Shown: positions 50,316 through 58,408 of the stretch, one piece after another | Layout of the letters: every line of letters starts with the position of its first letter | Position numbering within the stretch: position 1 is the first letter of the stretch | From: Serratia nematodiphila DZ0503SBS1 | Lineage (GTDB): Bacteria > Pseudomonadota > Gammaproteobacteria > Enterobacterales > Enterobacteriaceae | Length of the DNA: 64,000 bases | Assembly (NCBI RefSeq): GCF_000738675.1 | Contig: NZ_JPUX01000001.1 | Coordinates: forward strand, 682,001-746,000 | Reading direction: 5' to 3' | The notes under the pieces: generated by a model | Database searches by the model: none | Seen by the model: only the letters and a program-made list of their open reading frames with translations | What the model was told of the DNA's origin: nothing | Translations under genes and position numbers: made by a program

Positions 50316-51745
50316 AGGTCGTCCTCCAATACCCAGGTGTCCTTGGTGCCGCCGCCCTGCGACGAGTTCACCACCAGCGAACCTTCCGCCAACGCCACCC
50401 GGGTCAGGCCGCCGGGCACCAGGCGGATCTCCGCGCCGCTGAGGGCGAACGGCCGCAGATCGATATGCCGCGGCGCCAGACCATCGTTGACGAAGGTCGG
50501 GCAGGTGGACAGCGCCAGCGTGTTTTGCGCAATGTAATTCTGCGGGCGAGCCAGCAGCAGAGCACGGAAGCGGGCGAGCTCGTCCTTGCTCGCCGTGGGG
50601 CCGATCAACATGCCGTAGCCGCCGGCGCCGTGCACCTCTTTCACGACCATCTGTTCGAGGTTGGCCAGCACGTACGACAGTTCGTTTTTATGTCGGCACT
50701 GCCAGGTCGGCACGTTGTTGAGGATCGGTTCCTCTTGCAGGTAGAAGCGCACCATATCCGGCACGTAAGGGTAGATCGATTTGTCGTCGGCCACGCCGGT
50801 GCCGATGGCGTTGGCCAGCACCACATTGCCGGCGCGATACACCGACAGCAGCCCCGGTACGCCGAGCATCGAGTCCGGCCGAAACGCCAGCGGATCGAGG
50901 AAGGCGTCGTCCACCCGACGATAGATCACGTCCACTTTGCACGGCCCGGCGGTGGTGCGCATGAAGACCGCGCCGTCCTTGACGAACAGATCGGCGCTTT
51001 CGACCAGCTCCACCCCCATCTGCTGCGCCAGGAAACTGTGCTCAAAATAGGCGCTGTTGAAGCGGCCCGGCGTCAGCACCACCACGGTGGGATCGTTGAT
51101 GGGCGAGCTTTCGCGCAGCGTTTGCAGCAGGTGCGACGGGTAGCGCTCCACCGGCGCGATGCGTTGCCGGGCGAACAGTTCCGGATACAGACGCATCATC
51201 ATTTTGCGGTTTTCCAGCATGTAAGAGACGCCGGACGGGGTGCGCAAGTTATCTTCCAGCACGTAGTATTGGCCGTCGCTGTTGCGGACCATGTCCACGC
51301 CGACGATATGCGCATAGATATCGCGATGCAGATCAACGCCTTGCATACAGGGTTGATACTGATCGTTGGCCAGCACCTGCTCCGCCGGAATGAGGCCGGC
51401 CTTCAGAATATGCTGCTGGTGGTAAATGTCATGCAGGAAGGCATTGAGCGCCTGTACGCGCTGGCGAATGCCGCGATCGAGCATCGCCCATTCGGCGGCC
51501 GGAATAATGCGCGGCACGCTGTCGAACGGGATCAACCGCTCGGCGCCGTCATCGTCGCCGTAGACGTTGAAGGTGATGCCCACCCGGTGAAACAGCAGCG
51601 CAGCCTCTTCCCGCTTGCGTTGCACGGCCTGGTGATCGGCCTGCTGCAGCCATTGCCAGTAGGCGTCGTAGTGGCCACGGTGTTTTCCCTCAGCCAGAAG
51701 CATCTCATCAAAAAACGGTGAAGCGGAAAGATTGATATTCAGCAT
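50309..51745 (-). CDS. Circularly permuted ATP-grasp protein (DUF404/DUF407)
   Basis: A 478-residue predicted amide ligase of COG2308. Recognisable stretches are GVDLHRDIYAHIVGVDMV, YYVLEDNLRTPSGVSYMLENR (the ATP-grasp metal/ATP region), PGRFNSAYFEHSFLAQQMG and VVKEVHGAGGYGM. The start at 51745 (MLNINLSASPFFDEMLLAEG) has GAGG just before it; an ATG at 51775 is further up. It is the first gene of the operon. Comparative work on this family predicts non-ribosomal linking of amino acids or peptides; the product is unknown. Confidence 0.92.
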   Translation of the reverse strand: MLNINLSASPFFDEMLLAEGKHRGHYDAYWQWLQQADHQAVQRKREEAALLFHRVGITFNVYGDDDGAERLIPFDSVPRIIPAAEWAMLDRGIRQRVQALNAFLHDIYHQQHILKAGLIPAEQVLANDQYQPCMQGVDLHRDIYAHIVGVDMVRNSDGQYYVLEDNLRTPSGVSYMLENRKMMMRLYPELFARQRIAPVERYPSHLLQTLRESSPINDPTVVVLTPGRFNSAYFEHSFLAQQMGVELVESADLFVKDGAVFMRTTAGPCKVDVIYRRVDDAFLDPLAFRPDSMLGVPGLLSVYRAGNVVLANAIGTGVADDKSIYPYVPDMVRFYLQEEPILNNVPTWQCRHKNELSYVLANLEQMVVKEVHGAGGYGMLIGPTASKDELARFRALLLARPQNYIAQNTLALSTCPTFVNDGLAPRHIDLRPFALSGAEIRLVPGGLTRVALAEGSLVVNSSQGGGTKDTWVLEDDLC

Positions 51746-51961
51746 CGTCACCTCGTCGACATTGCAGGCTGTCAATCAATCGAGCATAAAACGTGCCAAG
51801 GCGATAACGGGCGAAAATGGCGCAGAGCGGGGCTGCCGCGATGAAAAACGCCCGTTTGCGGTGCAGGTGCGGCGTAGCGACGCCTTAATATAGGGCGAAA
51901 TGGCGGCGGCGGTGAGCGCTGAAGGCGCAGGGACGGCAGGCTGTCGGGGCAGAGCAGAAAT

Positions 51962-51987
51962 AAAAACGGCCAGTCTGCACTGGCCGT
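51962..51987 (-). terminator. ridA rho-independent terminator
   Basis: ACGGCCAGT (51966-51974) and ACTGGCCGT (51979-51987) form a 9-bp stem with a CTGC loop; on the minus strand the stem runs into T5. It protects the Anbu operon promoter region from ridA read-through. Confidence 0.88.
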
Positions 51988-52005
51988 CATTCGCGTGCGC
52001 GTCGA

Positions 52006-52392
52006 TTAACGACGCACGGCGATGGCTTCGATTTCGATCTTCACGTCTTTCGGCAGACGCGCCACTTCCACGCAGGAACGGGCCGGGAACGGCGCGCTGT
52101 GCTCGGTGAAGAAGGCTTCGTACGCGGCGTTGACGGTGGCGAAGTCGTTCAGGTCTTTCACGAACACGGTGGTTTTCACGATGTCGGCAACGCTCAGGCC
52201 GGCGGCTTCGACGATCGCTTTGACGTTTTCCAGCGACTGGCGCGCCTGAGCGGCGACGTCGTCGGCGACGGCGCCGGTTTTCGGATCGACCGGGATCTGG
52301 CCGGAAGTGATGATCATGCTGCCCAGATCAACGCCCTGCACGTAAGGACCAATGGCTGCCGGGGCGAGTTCAGTGCTGATGTTACGTGACAT
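52006..52392 (-). CDS. ridA: RidA, enamine/imine deaminase
   Basis: A 128-residue YjgF/YER057c/UK114-family trimeric protein that hydrolyses reactive 2-aminoacrylate and related imines released by PLP enzymes such as threonine dehydratase. It has the substrate Arg in FPARSCVEVARLP (near residue 104) and the Glu in KIEIEAIAV. The position after pyrI, on the same strand, is as in E. coli. Confidence 0.96.
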   Translation of the reverse strand: MSRNISTELAPAAIGPYVQGVDLGSMIITSGQIPVDPKTGAVADDVAAQARQSLENVKAIVEAAGLSVADIVKTTVFVKDLNDFATVNAAYEAFFTEHSAPFPARSCVEVARLPKDVKIEIEAIAVRR

Positions 52393-52448
52393 GTTTTCTC
52401 CTGATAAACGAGGATTGTTCTATCCAGAAATCCCATTATAGGGCGTCA

Positions 52449-52476
52449 CCGGGAGAATAACAGCGCCATCTCCCGG
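52449..52476 (-). terminator. Hairpin between pyrI and ridA
   Basis: CCGGGAGA (52449-52456) and TCTCCCGG (52469-52476) form a perfect 8-bp stem with a 12-nt loop just after pyrI on the minus strand. No T-run; possibly a weak end of the pyrLBI transcript. Confidence 0.5.
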
Positions 52477-52490
52477 CACCCATACCGGGC

Positions 52491-52955
52491 TTAGTCGGCC
52501 TGCAGCACCACCTGGTGCTCGAACTCTTTTTCGCAGTAGCGGCACTTCAGGTGCACTTCGCCGCCGCGCGATTTGACGCTGAAGCTCGACGCCACCGGCT
52601 CGCTGCGGCTGATGCAGTTGCCATTCGGGCAGGTCAGCACCCCGTCGATGTGGTCCGGCAGGCTAAGGGTCAGCTTGCGCACCACTTCATAGTTGTCGAT
52701 GCGGTTCACCGTGGCCTTCGGCGCGTACATCGCCAGCTGGTTGGCCTGCTGCTCGGTCAGGAAGGTGTTCTCGATCTTGATCAGATCCTTGCGGCCCAGC
52801 TCGTTGGAAGGCAGGTTCAGGCCGATGGTGATGCGCTGGTCGGTGGCGGTCAGCTTGAACAGCGTCAGCAGTTTGAAACCGATCTGCGCCGGAATGTGGT
52901 CGATCACCGTGCCGCATTTGATCGCTTCGACCTGCAGTTTGTTGTCATGAGTCAT
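52491..52955 (-). CDS. pyrI: Aspartate carbamoyltransferase regulatory chain PyrI
   Basis: A 154-residue allosteric subunit that binds CTP or ATP and tunes PyrB. The structural zinc cysteines are at the E. coli numbers: Cys109, Cys114, Cys138 and Cys141 (LTCPNGNC and CRYC). It follows pyrB after 12 bases in one operon. Confidence 0.97.
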   Translation of the reverse strand: MTHDNKLQVEAIKCGTVIDHIPAQIGFKLLTLFKLTATDQRITIGLNLPSNELGRKDLIKIENTFLTEQQANQLAMYAPKATVNRIDNYEVVRKLTLSLPDHIDGVLTCPNGNCISRSEPVASSFSVKSRGGEVHLKCRYCEKEFEHQVVLQAD

Positions 52956-52967
52956 GGCGGTTCCCCC

Positions 52968-53903
52968 TTAAAGAGCCAAATCTGCGTTGAGCACCAGCGC
53001 CAGCAGCGCCTGGCGGGCGAAGATGCCGTTGCCCGCCTGCTGGAAGTAGTAAGCGTGCGGCGTTTTATCCACGTCGGTGGCGATCTCGTCGATGCGCGGC
53101 AGCGGGTGCAGCACCTTGAGGTTGGCGCGCGCGCCGGCCAGATCCGCGGCGCGCAGCACGAACTGCGCCTTCACGTTGGCGTACTCGGACGGATCGAGGC
53201 GCTCTTTCTGCACCCGGGTCATGTAGAGAATATCCAGCTCCGGCACCACTTCTTCAATGCTGCCGTGCAGGCTGTACTCGATGCCTTTCTCGTCCAGCAT
53301 TTTCAGGATGTAGGCCGGCATCGCCAGCGCGTCCGGGGCGATGAAGTAGAAGCGGTTGCCTTCGAACTTGGCCAGCGCCTGAGTGAGCGAGTGCACGGTG
53401 CGGCCGTACTTCAGATCGCCGACCATGGCGATGCTGAGGTTGCTCAGGCGGCCCTGGGTTTCCTGGATGGTGAACAGATCCAGCAGGGTTTGGGTCGGGT
53501 GCTGGTTGGCGCCGTCGCCGGCGTTGAGCACCGGCACGTTGCCGGAGAACTCTGAAGCCATGCGCGCCGCGCCTTCCTGCGGGTGGCGCATCACGATGGC
53601 GTCCACGTAGGTGCTGATCACCGAGATGGTGTCGGCCAGGGTTTCGCCTTTCTTGCCGAGCGAGGTGTTGCTGCCGTCGGCGAAACCGACCACCGAGGCG
53701 CCGAGGCGGTGCATCGAGGTTTCGAACGACAGGCGGGTACGGGTCGAGGCTTCAAAGAAGCAGCTGGCGATCACCTTGTGTTTCAACAGCTCCGGCTGCG
53801 GGTTGGCTTTCAGACCGGCGGCGGTGCGCAGCACCAGCTCCAGATCCTCGCGGCTGAGATCGTTAATAGAGATGATGTGTTTGTGATACAGCGGGTTGGC
53901 CAT
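52968..53903 (-). CDS. pyrB: Aspartate carbamoyltransferase catalytic chain PyrB
   Basis: A 311-residue transferase that makes N-carbamoyl-aspartate from carbamoyl phosphate and aspartate, the first committed step of pyrimidine synthesis. The carbamoyl-phosphate motif is [20 protein letters not shown], with the [12 protein letters not shown] segment later. It assembles with PyrI as a dodecamer. The pyrL leader and attenuator upstream show UTP-responsive control. Confidence 0.97.
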   Translation of the reverse strand: MANPLYHKHIISINDLSREDLELVLRTAAGLKANPQPELLKHKVIASCFFEASTRTRLSFETSMHRLGASVVGFADGSNTSLGKKGETLADTISVISTYVDAIVMRHPQEGAARMASEFSGNVPVLNAGDGANQHPTQTLLDLFTIQETQGRLSNLSIAMVGDLKYGRTVHSLTQALAKFEGNRFYFIAPDALAMPAYILKMLDEKGIEYSLHGSIEEVVPELDILYMTRVQKERLDPSEYANVKAQFVLRAADLAGARANLKVLHPLPRIDEIATDVDKTPHAYYFQQAGNGIFARQALLALVLNADLAL

Positions 53904-53966
53904 TTTTCACTCCTCCTCGACGCGTGCCCGTGGCGCGGGACTTTGGGATATTCTCAAGGCAAAAAA

Positions 53967-53987
53967 AAGCCCCTCAATGAGGGGCTT
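53967..53987 (-). terminator. pyrBI attenuator
   Basis: On the minus strand AAGCCCCTCA pairs with TGAGGGGCTT and runs into eight T residues (53961-53968 on the plus strand are A). The pyrL stop codon is inside the hairpin, so a ribosome close behind RNA polymerase would prevent it from forming, as in E. coli. Confidence 0.9.
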
Positions 53988-54087
53988 GAAACGATCGGTT
54001 TAGCAACAGGAGAAACAACGGCAGCTGGCCGCCGATAGGCAGTCGGTTTTGTCGATTGCGGCTAACAAAACAAACGTCGTTTTTCAT
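53974..54087 (-). CDS. pyrL: PyrL, leader peptide of pyrBI
   Basis: A 37-codon frame starts [13 protein letters not shown], contains [12 protein letters not shown] and ends QAPH, with its TGA inside the attenuator hairpin. AGGAG is upstream of the ATG. In E. coli the 44-residue PyrL works by UTP-dependent pausing in a U-rich tract; here the mRNA coding for the leucine/phenylalanine run (CCGTTGTTTCTCCTGTTGC) is U-rich at the same place. The peptide sequence is not conserved with E. coli, but layout and function signs are. Confidence 0.85.
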
Positions 54088-54112
54088 GCTTTCTCCTGGC
54101 AAATTGTGGCGC

Positions 54113-54140
54113 ATTATACTCGCGCTTTTCGCCACTGCAA
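54113..54140 (-). promoter_or_regulatory. pyrL-pyrBI promoter
   Basis: On the minus strand TTGCAG (54140-54135) and a perfect TATAAT (54118-54113) are 16 bp apart, placing the start of transcription about 20 bases before the pyrL ATG. Confidence 0.75.
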
Positions 54141-54201
54141 GCGTTAAAACGCCGTTTTTTGCCGCCCCGCAATCGATTGGCCGGCGATGGCCGCCCGCCG
54201 G

Positions 54202-55770
54202 CTATTTGCTGACGCGATCGTAGTAGACCATGTCGGCGTTCAGCCCTTGTTGATAGCCTTTGACGTTGTCGCGCAGCACCACTTCGGTTTTGGCTTGATC
54301 GATAAACACGTACGGCGAACTGCGCTGCAGCTCCTGCTGCATGGCGGTGTACAGCGCGCGGCGCTTGGCCGGATCGGCTTCGGACAGCGCCGCCAGCGTC
54401 TGCTTATTCAACTGCGGGATCTGCCAGCCGTTCAGCCCGGCCACCGTGCTGCTCTTGCCGTCGTTGTAGGCGAAGGCGCTGGCGTTGGAGTGGGCGTCGA
54501 AGTAATCCGGGATCCACAGGCGGATCGCCGCCTGATGCTGCCTGGCGCGCACGCGGGAGTAAACCTGGCTGCCCGCGGCCGGCAGCAGCTCGATCTTCAC
54601 GCCGGCGGCGGCGAAGCTGCCCTGCAGCGCCTGCGCGATGGTGATGAACGGCGGTTTGTTCTCTACGTCCAGCGTAAAGGCGGCGTGGGTAATCCCCGCC
54701 TTGGCCAGGATGGCTTTCGCCTTGGCCGGATCGTAGCTGAACGGGTTGGTCTCCAGCGCGCCCGGCAGCCCGACCGGCAGGAAGCTCTGGTGCACGAAGT
54801 ATTGTCCCTTCAGCAGATCCTTCGTGATGCCTTGATAATCCACCAGGTAGCGCGCCGCTTCCCAGAAGGCCGGGTTGCTCAGCAGCGGATTGGCGCCGTT
54901 GCCGGTGTTGAACACCAGGTAGTTTTGCTCGGCGGACGGGATCTCCAGCACCTTGACGCCGGGCTGATTCTTCAGCGTGTCGGTCTGGTCGGCGCCCAGT
55001 TCGCGGGCGATATCGGCGTCGCCCTGCTGGAGCAGCAGGCGGCGGGTAGCCGGGTCCGGCACGTTTTTAATGATGATGTTTTTCAGCTGCGGCTTGTCGC
55101 CCTGCGTGGTGGGATTGGCGTCCAGCACGATCGCCTGATGCGGCTGATAGACGCGCATCTTGAACGGGCCGCTGCCGGCGGAGTGCATCTTCAGCCAGGC
55201 GTTGCCGAAGTCGCCGTCTTTGACGTTGGCCAGCGCCGCTTTGCTGTCGACGATCGAGGCGATCGGCGTCGAGAGGATATTCAGCGCCACCGCCGGGCTG
55301 ACGTCCGCCGTCCAGCGCAGCTGCACGGTATGTTCGTCGATCTTCTTGAGCTGCGCGTCGATGTTGTCCGGCTGCCAACCGAGCACGTTGAGGATGAACG
55401 CCGGCGATTTGTTCATCTTGACCGCGCGGCTGTAGGAGAAGATCACGTCGTCGGCGGTCAGCGGGTTGCCGGAGGCGAACGCCGCCTGCGGCCGCAGTTT
55501 CACCGTCAGCGTTTTGGCCGCCGCATCGCTTTGCCAGCTTTCCGCCAGCACCGGCGCCACCTTGGCCGGATCGTCGCGATCCGCCTGCACCAGCCGCTGA
55601 TACAGGCTGGGCACCGTCTGGATGCTGGAGAGTTCGTTGGCTTCCGCCGGATCGAGGCTGACGATGTCATCCAGCGATTGCACCACCACCAGCGTATTCG
55701 GCGGCGTGGCGGCTAACGCGGCGGCGGGCAGGGCGGCGAGCAGGAACAGCGGCAAGAGTTTGGCTTTCAT
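54202..55770 (-). CDS. Periplasmic binding protein of a peptide/nickel-type ABC importer
   Basis: A 522-residue family-5 solute-binding protein (DppA/OppA-like). Signal peptide residues 1-20 (MKAKLLPLFLLAALPAAALA). The core includes SLDDIVSLDPAEANELSS, PSLYQRLVQADRDD, TADDVIFSYSRAVKM and GSGPFKMRVYQP, all usual for the family. No permease or ATPase genes of the importer are adjacent, so it is an orphan that may feed another Dpp/Opp-type transporter. It is inserted between pyrL and argI relative to E. coli. Ligand unknown. Confidence 0.9.
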   Translation of the reverse strand: MKAKLLPLFLLAALPAAALAATPPNTLVVVQSLDDIVSLDPAEANELSSIQTVPSLYQRLVQADRDDPAKVAPVLAESWQSDAAAKTLTVKLRPQAAFASGNPLTADDVIFSYSRAVKMNKSPAFILNVLGWQPDNIDAQLKKIDEHTVQLRWTADVSPAVALNILSTPIASIVDSKAALANVKDGDFGNAWLKMHSAGSGPFKMRVYQPHQAIVLDANPTTQGDKPQLKNIIIKNVPDPATRRLLLQQGDADIARELGADQTDTLKNQPGVKVLEIPSAEQNYLVFNTGNGANPLLSNPAFWEAARYLVDYQGITKDLLKGQYFVHQSFLPVGLPGALETNPFSYDPAKAKAILAKAGITHAAFTLDVENKPPFITIAQALQGSFAAAGVKIELLPAAGSQVYSRVRARQHQAAIRLWIPDYFDAHSNASAFAYNDGKSSTVAGLNGWQIPQLNKQTLAALSEADPAKRRALYTAMQQELQRSSPYVFIDQAKTEVVLRDNVKGYQQGLNADMVYYDRVSK

Positions 55771-55926
55771 CGGTGTATATCCCCTGAAGGCGCCGCAGGG
55801 CGGCGCTGAGAACGGTTTGTTATCGTTGGTTTTTACGGCGCGGGCGCCGTCGGCCTGTCACGGTAGAACCTTTACCGGTGGTGGGCAAAGGTCAATGCGC
55901 TATTTGATATTCCAGGAATATATTAG

Positions 55927-55953
55927 CCGCCCTGGCCGGGGGCGCCAGGGCGG
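55927..55953 (-). terminator. Hairpin after argI/argF
   Basis: CCGCCCTGGC (55927-55936) and GCCAGGGCGG (55944-55953) form a perfect 10-bp stem with a 7-nt loop, 13 bases beyond the stop on the minus strand. No T-run follows. Confidence 0.6.
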
Positions 55954-55966
55954 TGGAGGAGGATTG

Positions 55967-56986
55967 TCAGAGGGTTTCGCTCAGCGTGGCGACCAGCACC
56001 GCCTTGATGGTATGCAGCCGGTTTTCCGCCTGATCGAACACCACGCTGTGCGCCGACTCGAACACCTCGTCGGTCACTTCCATGCCGCCGTGCAGATCGT
56101 ACTGCTGCGCCATCTGCTTGCCGAGCGTGGTTTGGTCGTCGTGGAACGCCGGCAGGCAGTGCAGGAACTTCACGTTTGGGTTGCCGGTCAGCTTCAGCAT
56201 CGCCATGTTGACCTGATACGGCCGCAGCAGCGCGATACGCTCCTGCCAGGTCTCTTTCGGTTCGCCCATCGACACCCACACGTCGGTGTAGAGGAAGTCG
56301 GCGTCTTGCACCCCTTCGGCGATGTCTTCTGTCAGGGTGAGTTTCGCGCCGGTTTGTTGCGCCAGCGCCTGGCACTCGGCCACCAGCTTCGGCTGCGGCC
56401 AGCAGGCCTTCGGCGCCACCAGCCGCAGATCCATGCCCGCCAGCGCGGCGGCTTCCAGCAGCGTGTTGCCCATGTTGTTGCGCGCGTCGCCGACGTACGC
56501 CAGTTTCACCTCGCTCAGCGCCTTGCCCGGCAGGTGTTCCTGCACGGTGAGCAGATCCGCCAGCAGCTGAGTAGGGTGGAACTCGTCGGTCAGGCCGTTC
56601 CACACCGGCACGCCGGCGTGCTGCGCCAGGGTTTCCACCAGCGCCTGGCCGTAACCGCGATACTGAATACCGTCGTACAGGCGGCCCAGCACCCGGGCGG
56701 TGTCTTTCATCGACTCTTTATGGCCGATCTGGCTGCCGCTCGGGCCGAGATAGGTCACCTGCGCGCCCTGATCGAATGCGGCAACTTCGAAAGAGCATCG
56801 CGTGCGGGTCGAGTCTTTTTCGAAGATGAGCGCAATGTTTTTGCCCTGCAGCCGGCGCTGTTCCCGCCCCTGCTTTTTGGCCTGCTTCAGATCGGCCGCC
56901 AGCTTCAGCAGCGCCTGCAGTTCGGCGGGGGTGAAATCCATTAACCTCAGAAAGTGACGTTGGTAGAACGCATTGCCGGTGCTCAT
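55967..56986 (-). CDS. argI: Ornithine carbamoyltransferase
   Basis: A 339-residue transferase that makes citrulline from ornithine and carbamoyl phosphate in arginine synthesis. Motifs: [20 protein letters not shown] (carbamoyl phosphate), [12 protein letters not shown], and [11 protein letters not shown]. The start at 56986 ([20 protein letters not shown]) fits the family; ATG at 57052 is within the operator region. Two ARG boxes upstream show ArgR repression. The name argI is by position next to rraB; argF would be equally proper where only one copy exists. Confidence 0.95.
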   Translation of the reverse strand: MSTGNAFYQRHFLRLMDFTPAELQALLKLAADLKQAKKQGREQRRLQGKNIALIFEKDSTRTRCSFEVAAFDQGAQVTYLGPSGSQIGHKESMKDTARVLGRLYDGIQYRGYGQALVETLAQHAGVPVWNGLTDEFHPTQLLADLLTVQEHLPGKALSEVKLAYVGDARNNMGNTLLEAAALAGMDLRLVAPKACWPQPKLVAECQALAQQTGAKLTLTEDIAEGVQDADFLYTDVWVSMGEPKETWQERIALLRPYQVNMAMLKLTGNPNVKFLHCLPAFHDDQTTLGKQMAQQYDLHGGMEVTDEVFESAHSVVFDQAENRLHTIKAVLVATLSETL

Positions 56987-57008
56987 AGTCCGATTCCCTG
57001 ATTGCTTA

Positions 57009-57047
57009 ATTGAATTAAAATTCACTTTATATGTATGAATATTCAAT
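57009..57047. promoter_or_regulatory. Tandem ARG boxes (ArgR operators)
   Basis: Box 1 TGAATTAAAATTCA (57011-57024) is a perfect ARG core; box 2 TATGTATGAATATTCAAT (57030-57047) is a good match. The 18-bp boxes are 3 bp apart, the spacing used by the ArgR hexamer. Confidence 0.9.
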
Positions 57048-57148
57048 TTCAACCCCGACGAGGAAATCTTTCACGTTTATCGTGGAAGCAACGTCGGCGG
57101 TGTGTGAAAATAGAAGGAATGAAGGCCATTTGACTTGAGGATATAGGC

Positions 57149-57574
57149 ATGGCAAACCGCGAATTGCTGGAAGAACAACGTGAAGAGACCCGCCTGATCA
57201 TCGAAGAGCTGCTGGAAGACGGCAGCGATCCGGACGCGCTCTACACCATCGAGCACCATCTGTCCGCCGAGAAATTTGAGGTTCTGGAGCAGGCCGCCGT
57301 TGAAGCCTTCAAGCTGGGCTACGAAGTGACCGACGCCGAAGAGCTGGAAGTGGAAGACGGTTCGCTGGTGATGTGCTGCGACGTGATCAGCGAAGTCGGC
57401 CTGAACGCCGAACTGATCGACGCCCAGGTTGAGCAGCTGGTGGCGCTGGCGGAACGCTGCGGCGTCAACTACGACGGCTGGGGCACCTACTTCGAAGATC
57501 CGAACGGTGAAGACGGTGAGGATGACGAAGACGGCGACTACATCGACGAAGACGACGACGGCAAACGCCACTAA
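57149..57574 (+). CDS. rraB: RraB, regulator of RNase E
   Basis: A 141-residue acidic protein (E. coli YjgD) that binds the C-terminal half of RNase E and changes degradosome makeup and mRNA decay. Conserved core: [32 protein letters not shown] (in parts, residues 6-37) and [15 protein letters not shown]; the tail is an Asp/Glu run. It is divergent from argI and is followed by miaE on the same strand after 54 bases. Confidence 0.94.
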   Translation: MANRELLEEQREETRLIIEELLEDGSDPDALYTIEHHLSAEKFEVLEQAAVEAFKLGYEVTDAEELEVEDGSLVMCCDVISEVGLNAELIDAQVEQLVALAERCGVNYDGWGTYFEDPNGEDGEDDEDGDYIDEDDDGKRH

Positions 57575-57628
57575 TTCCTTTCCGATTAATGCCTGTGGGC
57601 TGGCTTTCGCCGGCCCCTGATAAACGCC

Positions 57629-58393
57629 ATGACATACCAATCCCTGTTAGCCCCGATTTTAAGCTTCCTGCACTGTGAAACCCCCGACGCCTGGGTCGAC
57701 GCCGCGCGCCGTCCGGAAAACCTGCAGCTGTTGCTGACCGACCATCTGGTGTGCGAGCTGAAAGCCGCGCAGACCGGCATGTGGCTGATCCGCCGTTACG
57801 TGGCGGACAAAGAGAGCGGCGACGCGCTGTTGGCGCTGCTGCGGCCCTACGAGGCGTTTCTGCACGAAGCGCAGGGCGCGCCCGACACGCTGTTCCGCCA
57901 GGGCCAGTTCACCCGCAAGATCCTGCCGAAAAACGGCTCGGCCTACGGCCAGGATCTGGCGGATCGCATGGTGCTGTTGATCAAGGAAGAGCTGCATCAC
58001 TTCTCGCAGGTGCTGGAGATCATGCAGGCGCGCGGGATCCCGTATCGCAAGATCACCGCCAGCCGCTACGCCAAGGGCATGATCCGCGAGATCCGCACCC
58101 ACGATCCGGCGACGTTGATCGACAAACTGATCTGTGGCGCCTACATCGAAGCGCGATCCTGCGAACGCTTCGCCAAGCTGGCGCCGCACCTGGACGATGA
58201 GCTGAACCGCTTTTACGTCTCGCTGCTGCGATCCGAAGCGCGTCACTATCAGGACTACCTGACATTGGCCGAGCAGATCGCCGGCGGCGACATCAGCGAA
58301 CGGGTGGCGCATTTCGGCCGCCTCGAAGCTGAACTGATCCTGTCGCCGGACAGTGAGCTGCGCTTCCACAGCGGCGTGCCCGCCGCCGCCTGA
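57629..58393 (+). CDS. miaE: MiaE, tRNA 2-methylthio-N6-isopentenyladenosine-37 hydroxylase
   Basis: A 254-residue diiron monooxygenase that hydroxylates the isopentenyl chain of ms2i6A37, giving ms2io6A. Ferritin-like iron ligands show in LVCELKAAQ, IKEELHHFSQVLEIM and LLRSEARHYQDYL, together with the GAYIEARSCERF helix. MiaE occurs in Salmonella and Serratia but not E. coli K-12, and needs oxygen. It sits between rraB and the convergent GMC oxidoreductase gene. Confidence 0.93.
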   Translation: MTYQSLLAPILSFLHCETPDAWVDAARRPENLQLLLTDHLVCELKAAQTGMWLIRRYVADKESGDALLALLRPYEAFLHEAQGAPDTLFRQGQFTRKILPKNGSAYGQDLADRMVLLIKEELHHFSQVLEIMQARGIPYRKITASRYAKGMIREIRTHDPATLIDKLICGAYIEARSCERFAKLAPHLDDELNRFYVSLLRSEARHYQDYLTLAEQIAGGDISERVAHFGRLEAELILSPDSELRFHSGVPAAA

Positions 58394-58408
58394 GGTTGAG
58401 GCGCGCCC

